Of a DNA stretch of 33,356 nucleotides, positions 22,120 through 28,085 are shown piece by piece. A program made the translations under genes and the position numbers. The notes below the pieces were generated by a model. That model saw nothing but the letters and a program-made list of their open reading frames with translations, did no database searches and was not told where the DNA came from. Source of the DNA: Acidimicrobiaceae bacterium (GTDB taxonomy: Bacteria; Actinomycetota; Acidimicrobiia; Acidimicrobiales; Aldehydirespiratoraceae); NCBI GenBank assembly GCA_009837445.1, contig VXTM01000030.1, forward strand, positions 79,661 through 113,016. The letters are read 5' to 3'. Numbering within the stretch: the first letter of the stretch is position 1; each line of letters opens with the position of its first letter.

Positions 22120-22421
22120 AGCGGGATCGCTTCGGCGAGCATCGCCCGGTGCCCCTCGCTCTCATCGGGTTTGAGGCCGCCGACTGAGATCACGTCTACT
22201 TCGGTGGACAGAAGTTCCTCAAGGGTGACCTGGAGTGCGCCGAGATCAAACAGGGAAGCCCCTTTGGCGAAGGTGACCAAGAAGTCGTAGTCGCTGTCGG
22301 GCTCATCGTCGCCGCCGCGGGCCACCGACCCGACCAACGCGATCGAGATGGCCTTGTTCGCGGCCGCGGCGGCGCGTATGGCCTCGCGGTGCTCACCAAG
22401 GACACGTTCGCGGCGGCTCAT
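22116..22421 (-). CDS. MNT-type nucleotidyltransferase
   Basis: A 101-aa minimal nucleotidyltransferase: LVGSVARGGDDEPDSDYDFL (residues 30-49) holds G-S and D44-x-D46, the metal-binding pair, with a later acidic position in VDVISVGGL. MNT proteins act as antitoxins that AMPylate their HEPN toxins in well-studied pairs. ATG 22421 is chosen because TACCTT lies 6 nt upstream (22428-22433), the same leaderless arrangement seen elsewhere in the window. The stop overlaps the next start (GTGA). Confidence 0.75.
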   Translation of the reverse strand: MSRRERVLGEHREAIRAAAAANKAISIALVGSVARGGDDEPDSDYDFLVTFAKGASLFDLGALQVTLEELLSTEVDVISVGGLKPDESEGHRAMLAEAIPL

Positions 22422-22492
22422 GGCTTCAAGGTAGCGACGACCCCTTCCGTCGTGTGGCGCATCCGCCGATGCCGGCGGCGAGCGGGGCCCAG

Positions 22493-22804
22493 CTAGTCGA
22501 TGAGGCCCCGGCCACGCAGCCACGAGGTCGAGGCGTCGCGGACGTGTGGCGACAGCCACAGCTCATCCCAGACCTCGAGAACCACGTCGAGGTCGATGTA
22601 GAAGCGCATGTCGTCGTCGAGGCCCTCAGTCATCACCTGCTCGTAGCAGGCACGCAGCGACTTGCGGTTATCGAGGTCGTAGCTGTAGTGGAATCCCCAG
22701 GCGATGTGGCGCGGCAGGGTGACCTTGCCGCTGGCCTTCGGCAGCGACCGGTCCTCGAGGTCATCGGGATCGAGATGCGCTCCGGTGTCAAAAGCGGGCG
22801 ACAC
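22493..22804 (-). CDS. Hypothetical acidic protein
   Basis: 103 residues: KVTLPRHIAWGFHYSYDLDN, a helix RKSLRACYEQVMTEGLDDDM, RFYIDLDVVLEVWDELWLSP and a basic end. Good coding character, no family recognised. The GTG start at 22804 has no clear ribosome binding site; the sequence upstream in a second frame (LDQQRTIERHNAARCGPCRP) also looks protein-like, so the true N-terminus may be longer and frameshifted. It lies upstream of the MNT pair in the same direction, about 70 bp away. Confidence 0.5.
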   Translation of the reverse strand: MSPAFDTGAHLDPDDLEDRSLPKASGKVTLPRHIAWGFHYSYDLDNRKSLRACYEQVMTEGLDDDMRFYIDLDVVLEVWDELWLSPHVRDASTSWLRGRGLID

Positions 22805-23067
22805 GGGCCGCAGCGGGCTGCGTTGTGGCGCTCGATGGTGCGCTGTTGGTCCAGGCGCTCAGCCGTGCCCGGATCCTGCTTGTGGTCGAGTGCCGCGGCT
22901 AGGCTGAGGGTTGGCGGCGCACAAGCATTGGATTCACCCCCCGCGATATAGGTCAGATCCCTCGAGAACTTGTATGTCAAACGCAGCCGCCTATCTCAAA
23001 CGCGTACGAGCAGGGAGCGGGACTATGAGCGACGACGAAGACCGAGTCGACAACGACCGCGGCGACA

Positions 23068-23220
23068 GTGAGCACGATCGGGGCCTCTTGCCTGCGCAGG
23101 CCGCTGGCCACGCCGGTGGACGGCGCACCGACTGAGGAAGACATCAGAATGCTGATGGAGCTGCGGGTGGGCCTACGGGCGGACCCCGCGGGACCGGCGA
23201 AGGTGGTGGAGGATGCGTAG
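23068..23220 (+). CDS. Small ORF coupled to the second metallophosphoesterase
   Basis: 50 residues from GTG 23068: GAPTEEDIRMLMELRVGLRA then DPAGPAKVVEDA and TAG, overlapping the phosphoesterase ATG by 8 nt. The C-terminal half is a plausible amphipathic helix. An alternative start, ATG 23025 with GGGAG upstream (MSDDEDRVDNDRGDSEHDRG), opens in another frame and stops at 23135, so one gene with an indel between about 23085 and 23110 is possible. Function unknown. Confidence 0.35.
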   Translation: MSTIGASCLRRPLATPVDGAPTEEDIRMLMELRVGLRADPAGPAKVVEDA

Positions 23221-24070
23221 GTGGAAGCCCTACGAGTTCACGACTGACCGATCGTGGGACGACGCCTCCGAGTTGGCCGAGGGCACGGTGACAGATGTGC
23301 TCGTCGTGGGCGATGTCCACGGCAACACCACGAACCTCACCAAGGCAATCGATCAAGCTGTCGATCTTGGAGTCGGCGCGATCGTTCAGGTCGGAGACTT
23401 CTGGCTCGCCGATGTGCACTGGAGCCGGCTCAATCCACTCGAGTGCGAGTTCATGTGGACCGCGCATGACTCTGTTGTGCCGATCGTGGTCCTTGACGGC
23501 AACCACGAGGTGTGGCCCGCGTTGGGACGCTACGCCCTCACCGAGACCGCCCAAGCGGTGATGGCATCGCGGCGTCCGCTGCATCTGGGCGGGTCGATCT
23601 GGTGGGCGTGGCGAGGAAGCACCTGGCAATGGGGCGGCTACAGCTTCGGAGCGCTCGGCGGGGCGGTGTCGCCCGATCGCTGGGATCTGGCGGTGCGAGG
23701 CTTTCGATGGAGCGACGAGGCCACCGCCGAAGATGACCTTCAACGGCTCATCAACAACACTCAGGCCGAGTTCGGCGGGGAGCTGGACGTGCTGTTCACT
23801 CACGACGCCCCCGCGCAGGTCCAGAACCTCAAGTCCGCCATGACGTTGCCTGCGGACCTGCAACACGCCGCCGAAGAAGTACGCAGGCTGCTGGCTGAAG
23901 CGGTCGAACACACCGACCCCGCCTATGTGCTGCACGGGCACTGGCACCAGTACAACCACGAGCAGATATGCGGCACCACCGAGGTGTTCGGACTCAGCGC
24001 CGACGGCATTCCCAACAGCACCGCACTGCTCACCACCCGCCCCGCGCTCGATGTCACTTACACGACCTGA
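23213..24070 (+). CDS. Metallophosphoesterase (second, unrelated subtype)
   Basis: A 285-aa protein with all calcineurin-type motifs in order: GDVHGN (33-38), QVGDF (about 60), LDGNHEVW (about 95), LFTHDAP (about 200) and HGHWHQY (about 243). It is larger than the one at 3943-4557 and only distantly related. It resembles phage- or island-encoded phosphoesterases; the substrate cannot be read from sequence. The start overlaps the upstream small ORF. The 3' end contains a short TTCGAC repeat (24076-24090) just after the stop. Confidence 0.85.
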   Translation: MRRWKPYEFTTDRSWDDASELAEGTVTDVLVVGDVHGNTTNLTKAIDQAVDLGVGAIVQVGDFWLADVHWSRLNPLECEFMWTAHDSVVPIVVLDGNHEVWPALGRYALTETAQAVMASRRPLHLGGSIWWAWRGSTWQWGGYSFGALGGAVSPDRWDLAVRGFRWSDEATAEDDLQRLINNTQAEFGGELDVLFTHDAPAQVQNLKSAMTLPADLQHAAEEVRRLLAEAVEHTDPAYVLHGHWHQYNHEQICGTTEVFGLSADGIPNSTALLTTRPALDVTYTT

Positions 24071-24887
24071 TCCGTCTTCGACTTCGACTTCGATGAGCCC
24101 GAGCCAGCCGATGACAGTCCCTAGATCAGACCTCAACTGACTACACAGCGATTGTGTATCGCCACGGCACGGCCGAGGGTTCGTATGGATCGAACAATGG
24201 ATCGAACAATGGATGTTCCTCTGCGCTCTATTGCCAAGTCATTCAGATATTCCTGATGTGTGATGACAGTGCCAGGCACCAATACGGCGGTTCCATCTAC
24301 AGTGACCTTTGTCCCACAATTCTCGATGCCCATTCATCACAGAACTTCTTCTTCAAGCCGGACGACGCGCGTCAGTTCGTAGAGATGTGCAAGCACCTCA
24401 AGACAAAGCGCCGACATCGATTACAGGTACACGTAGACCTAGGTCTGGCATCAGGTTGAGTTCTCCGAAGGTGCCACTACAATACTTCATCGCGGAGCCG
24501 TAGGGAACGGGGCAGAGCCCCTGTGTCCTCTTGGCCCGCAGCCCGAGCGTAAGCAGAGCCCCTCGATAGTGGTCGGCCGGCTTGGGGTACTTCTTGGCTG
24601 ACTCGACACAGGCTAGGACAGCATAGAAGGCTGAGAGCCCCTATAGTCGTTCAACTTGCTCGCCACAGCACCCTCACTCCGACCTCAAAAACGCGGAGAG
24701 CCGCTCTGGTGACGGGCAAGCGTGGGTGCCGTCAGTGACCCCAGGGGGACTGCGGCGTGAGCGGCAAGCTGCGAACTGCTACGGTCCTCTACGTACTGAT
24801 CTCCACAGGAGAATCCCCACGTCAGAGGGCCGCTGCCGTCAACGAGCCGGGCATCGACCGCTTTTCGGTGAGGCTGATAGCGCTGTC
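24071..24887. other. Long region without a firm gene; repeats and two competing small ORFs
   Basis: Holds a small stem ACACA-gcgat-TGTGT (about 24143), a 12-bp tandem duplication ATGGATCGAACA (about 24185-24209), and three copies of AGAGCCCCT (about 24514, 24555, 24634). Plus strand 24256-24459 (MCDDSARHQYGGSIYSDLCP..., 67 aa) and minus strand 24133-24333 (MGIENCGTKVTVDGTAVLVP..., 66 aa) overlap and both look partly protein-like; I cannot decide between them. 24480-24887 shows no gene; the repeated AGAGCCCCT could belong to a structured RNA. Confidence 0.4.
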
Positions 24888-25196
24888 ATGATCCACAATC
24901 AGTACCGTGTTGGCCAACGCGACGCCACCGCGCAGGAACTGGCCGACGCGCTACTGGGGGCGGCCGCGGTGGGGATCGTCGCGTTGACCGCGACGGGTCG
25001 CGCACCGGCGTGGGCCGCGGTGGTGATGGTGCTGGTTGTGGTGGGGCGGTGGCTTCACCGCTGGCTGGTGTCGTCTCGTCGAGCGGGGATCGTCGGACCA
25101 GTCGACGGGTCGGGAATGGCCGAGGGTGAGGCCATCGCGGATGCCGATTGGGGCGGTTTCTTCGGGGGCGGCGGCGACTTCGGGGGCGGCTGGTGA
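24888..25196 (+). CDS. Small membrane protein with Gly-rich tail
   Basis: A 102-aa protein. Two close hydrophobic helices (LADALLGAAAVGIVALTATG and AWAAVVMVLVVVGRWLHRWL) are followed by a polar region and the tail GGFFGGGGDFGGGW. Similar tails end TPM-domain proteins, but that domain is absent. ATG 24888 fits the start of the hydrophobic protein; TAGCGC is close upstream. It converges with the AbiE operon. Confidence 0.5.
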   Translation: MIHNQYRVGQRDATAQELADALLGAAAVGIVALTATGRAPAWAAVVMVLVVVGRWLHRWLVSSRRAGIVGPVDGSGMAEGEAIADADWGGFFGGGGDFGGGW

Positions 25197-25249
25197 ACCC
25201 CACCGGCCTCCCATGCGACGCTGGCTGCTGATGCGGGCGGCTGGCGCCG

Positions 25250-26158
25250 CTACAGCGACAGGCCCCCGTAGCCGCGCCGCGGGTCGCCGCGTCCCAGGTC
25301 GCCGCGCCGTGGGTCGGGTCGGGATTGCTGTTGCTGTTGTTGTTGTTGGATGTGTTGTTGTAGCAGGCGGTGCAGTTCTCCTGGTGGCAGGCTGTTGGCC
25401 CAGGTGTCGCGTAGTTCGGTGATGTGGCGGTCGACTCTGTTGAAGGTTTCGTCGAAGTCGGCTTGTGGGGGGATCTGGCCTTGTTGTTGGAGTTGGTGCC
25501 AGGTTTTGGCTATGTGTTCGCGGCGTCCGAGGTAGGTGCTGCGTATGTCGGCGGGGTGGTTGCGGCGGCCGTACTCGCGGGCGGGGTCGTTGTAGTTGGC
25601 GGTGTACATGTTCCATGCCGCAGGGAGGTCGACTTGTGGTGATTGGGCGAGCTGGTCGAGGTCATAGATGTCTCGTGGCGCGCTTCGGCGGGCCAGACAG
25701 CGCAGCTTGTCGGCTGCGACCGCGGTGGCGGTGTAGCCCCGAATCGGCGCAGTGTCGGCGGTTGTGCCCCACCGGGGGTTGATGGGCCAGCGCTGGGTGG
25801 GCACCGAGTCGTCGCGTTCGGCTAGCACGGTGGCCTCAGCACGTATCGGCCCCGCCATCTCGGGGGCGACGATGTTGACGTTCACCGCGCCGGCGTCCTC
25901 GGTTGTGAGTGTGGGTATGCCGAGGCTGGACGCGGCCTTTGCTACGGCGCCCTCAACGAGCGCCCGGAAGCCCTCAGGTGAGCCGGCCCAGTCGAAATCG
26001 AGGTCCTCAGACCAGCGGTAGTTGCTGAACACGCACACCCGCAGAAGGGTCCCGCCTTTGAACACCAAACGGTCATCGCCGATCCCAGCAAGCGCGGCGA
26101 CGACATGGTGCTGGATCATGTCGCGCTGTGTGTGCGCGTCGAAGTCCTGGACGGTCAT
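25250..26158 (-). CDS. abiEii: AbiEii toxin (nucleotidyltransferase) with poly-Gln/Arg-Gly tail
   Basis: A 302-aa protein. VFKGGTLLRVCVFSNYRWSE (32-51) with EDLDFDW (51-57) is the AbiEii signature (G-G-T...S-x-D-L-D-F), and AADKLRCLARRSAPRDIYDL later carries the conserved K and R-D-x-x-D-L. AbiEii enzymes transfer nucleotides to essential RNAs and stop growth during phage infection. ATG 26158 lies 7 bp after the antitoxin stop. Odd feature: after the family domain comes a run of eight Gln (CAA/CAG repeats near 25326-25350) and a tail with RRGD and GRGDPRRG motifs that is not part of normal AbiEii. Confidence 0.85.
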   Translation of the reverse strand: MTVQDFDAHTQRDMIQHHVVAALAGIGDDRLVFKGGTLLRVCVFSNYRWSEDLDFDWAGSPEGFRALVEGAVAKAASSLGIPTLTTEDAGAVNVNIVAPEMAGPIRAEATVLAERDDSVPTQRWPINPRWGTTADTAPIRGYTATAVAADKLRCLARRSAPRDIYDLDQLAQSPQVDLPAAWNMYTANYNDPAREYGRRNHPADIRSTYLGRREHIAKTWHQLQQQGQIPPQADFDETFNRVDRHITELRDTWANSLPPGELHRLLQQHIQQQQQQQQSRPDPRRGDLGRGDPRRGYGGLSL

Positions 26159-26165
26159 AGCACGC

Positions 26166-26921
26166 TCAATACAGCAGGTGCTCAGCGAGTTCAGCCGGTG
26201 TGGTGTGCCACCACACCCGCCGGCGGCGGTCCAGCATGACTGCGGTGTCGCGTGGCACGTTGGGGTCAAGGCCCAGCCACCGCTCACCAGAGGCGGCCCG
26301 CTCGCACAGCGCGGCGTAGGCGCGGTCAACTGCCACCATTGAGCGGGCGTGCTGCGGGATCGCATTGTCGCTGTCTGCCGCGACGGCTGTGAGGGCGTCG
26401 GCCACCGACGCGATGCGGCGCAGCCCAGCCGCGAACCTCAAGTCGGCGGCAACGGTGGCCAGCTCTTCGGGGTCGAACAGCCGCGGCGTCTTCGACAGCG
26501 CCTGCGCGATGATCTCATCGACGCCACAGACCCAGCGGGCGTGCTGGGCGCACTCCAACAGCGCCCGCACCGGCGTCGACATCCACGTGTCGTCCCCAGC
26601 GCCGGTTGCGGCCACTAGCAGCGTGGCTGGGCTCTCAGCCACATGACGCCACCCCAAGCGGCGGGCCCGGCCATGGAGCGCACCCGGCGCGCTCACAGTC
26701 ACCCCCGCCATGAGTGCCACCCCACCCAAAGACAGCGCGCTGCGATGCGACAGCCGCCTCGGCGCACACCCATACACCTCGACCAGCCGCCGACGAAGCG
26801 ACTCAGACAACCCCCAGGCATCCGCCAGCGCCCAAGTGTCCGCCGCCACCGACGCGCCCACAGGGGTGCCCAGCGAGGCGTCGGCGAGCCCCGAACCCGA
26901 ACGAAGCTTCACATCGGTCAT
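26166..26921 (-). CDS. abiEi: AbiEi-family antitoxin
   Basis: A 251-aa protein. The second half follows the AbiEi C-terminal domain: MSTPVRALLECAQHARWVCG, VDEIIAQALSKTP, LRFAAGLRRIASVADAL, LDPNVPRDTAVMLDRRRRVW. The N-terminal part has no obvious winged helix, so this is a shorter subtype. ATG 26921 has GGGGGG upstream. The stop is 7 bp before the AbiEii start, the usual order of the type IV AbiE operon, in which the antitoxin also represses transcription. Confidence 0.75.
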   Translation of the reverse strand: MTDVKLRSGSGLADASLGTPVGASVAADTWALADAWGLSESLRRRLVEVYGCAPRRLSHRSALSLGGVALMAGVTVSAPGALHGRARRLGWRHVAESPATLLVAATGAGDDTWMSTPVRALLECAQHARWVCGVDEIIAQALSKTPRLFDPEELATVAADLRFAAGLRRIASVADALTAVAADSDNAIPQHARSMVAVDRAYAALCERAASGERWLGLDPNVPRDTAVMLDRRRRVWWHTTPAELAEHLLY

Positions 26922-27311
26922 CACACCCCCCTTTCTGGCGCCACGAACCGCTGCGTTCACCCTACCGACACCGACTCCCACGCCCCAGCAGCCATCCAGC
27001 CAACACCAACAGCATCACCGGCAACCGCTGCGTGGACCCCCAACACCGACAGCGCCACACCACCCCACCACAAGCCAGCGAAGGCGGCCGCCGCTGCGAA
27101 GTGGTGCTGCGATGACCGGCGACACGCACAAGAGTCCCGGCGCGGGCCAATAGTGCGTCCTCGGACCGTCGGGTGTGTCGCTGTCACCTGTCAGGTCACG
27201 GTCGCCGCATCGGTCTGCGGCAAGCATCCCCGATATTCGGAATGGCCTCACCCTAAAGTCACGGGCCGCAACCGGTGCGGCGATCAGCGCCGTCATCAAA
27301 AGGAGCAACGA
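26922..27311. other. Divergent promoter region between AbiE and HU
   Basis: About 390 bp, Cys/His/Pro-rich in all plus frames and not convincingly coding. Only the AAAAGGAG ribosome binding site of HU (27298-27305) is clear. No palindrome for AbiEi binding stood out. Confidence 0.35.
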
Positions 27312-27587
27312 ATGAACAAGCGTGATGTTGTTGGTGCTGTGGCTCTCAGAGCCGGCGTGTCCCAAGCCGATGCCGCAAAGTGCATCGACGCGCTCCTCGA
27401 GCTGGCCTGTGACGAGGTCGCCAACGGGGGCGAGGTCAACCTGACCGGATACATGAAGATCTCGACGGTGCAGCGCGCCGCCCGGATGGGACGGAACCCC
27501 CAGACCGGCGAGGCGGTGTCCGTTCCGGCGTCCACCGGGGTGAAGATCCAAGCCGGAACCAGGCTCAAGGCCGCGGCCAGGGGCTGA
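27312..27587 (+). CDS. hup: HU-family DNA-binding protein
   Basis: A 91-aa protein: MNKRDVVGAVALRAGVSQAD (helices 1-2), GGEVNLTGYMKISTVQRAAR then MGRNPQTGEAV (the DNA-grasping beta arms with the NP at the tip) and VKIQAGTRLKAAARG. Length and order are those of a complete HU subunit. It binds and bends DNA as a dimer. AGGAG is 6 nt before the ATG. Between an AbiE operon and a FabZ scrap it may be an island-borne copy rather than the main chromosomal HU. Confidence 0.9.
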   Translation: MNKRDVVGAVALRAGVSQADAAKCIDALLELACDEVANGGEVNLTGYMKISTVQRAARMGRNPQTGEAVSVPASTGVKIQAGTRLKAAARG

Positions 27588-27610
27588 ACCCCCGCCCTCC
27601 CGGGCCGATC

Positions 27611-27769
27611 ATGGGCCTGCCCCGTCCCGAGGAGGTCATCGCTCATCGCGAGTCGTTCCTGTTCGTCGACGAGGTAACCGAGCTGATCCCCGGAGAACGG
27701 GCTCGTGGTCGCTGGCATCTGCGCGGCCACGGCGGCGACTGCCGGATGGTCGAGGTGCTCTGCGCGTGA
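27611..27769 (+). pseudogene. fabZ: Truncated 3-hydroxyacyl-ACP dehydratase (FabZ) N-terminus
   Basis: 52 residues from ATG 27611: PRPEEVIAHRESFLFVDEVT then ELIPGERARGRWHL, the first strand and helix of FabZ (HR..FLFVD.V.EL.PG..A.G). After WHL the sequence (RGHGGDCRMVEVLCA) leaves the family, and the catalytic GHFP and PGV segments are missing. The gene has lost about two thirds of its length. It starts 23 bp after the HU stop, so it may be transcribed with HU. Confidence 0.5.
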
Positions 27770-27908
27770 TGGCTGGTGTCGTCGAGAGCACCTTCGTAGG
27801 GCATTCGGGGTGTGTCTTGTGAGCCTTCGGATTGTTGAGTTGCCGGTGTCCGTGATCCGGTGCCGGGACCGGGCCGGCGGTGACCGCCACAGTGGGGTCT
27901 GCTCATGC

Positions 27909-27978
27909 GTTGTCACCGATTGCCAGCTGTCATAGCTTCTGGTGTTGTCATCCATTGCAAGCTGTCATGGCTTCTGGT
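27909..27978. repeat. 35-bp direct repeat, two copies
   Basis: 27909-27943 and 27944-27978 match at 31 of 35 positions, with the shared core AGCTGTCATAGCTTCTGGT (A/G at one place). The copies abut exactly. They lie in the gap downstream of the SLH/RCC1 gene. No third copy is clear, so this is not a CRISPR array. Confidence 0.75.
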
Positions 27979-28037
27979 GTGGTCGCTGCGGGTCTGCAGT
28001 TGATCGTGTTGCCCTACCGAAAGTCCCCACATCCCCC

Positions 28038-28060
28038 GGCGCGATGCGCGCCACTTTTCT
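28038..28060 (+). terminator. Hairpin with short T-rich tail
   Basis: GGCGCG (28038-28043) and CGCGCC (28047-28052) pair across ATG, followed by ACTTTTCT on the plus strand. It could stop transcription from HU and the FabZ scrap, and serve the convergent SLH gene ending at 28086. Confidence 0.45.
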
Positions 28061-28085
28061 TGGGTGTGCGTGGGATGTCAACCGC

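Noticed and set aside
23144..24136. Minus-strand open frame opposite the second phosphoesterase
   Set aside because: All metallophosphoesterase motifs are on the plus strand.
27909..27978. CRISPR array
   Set aside because: Only two copies, abutting without spacers, and no cas genes.
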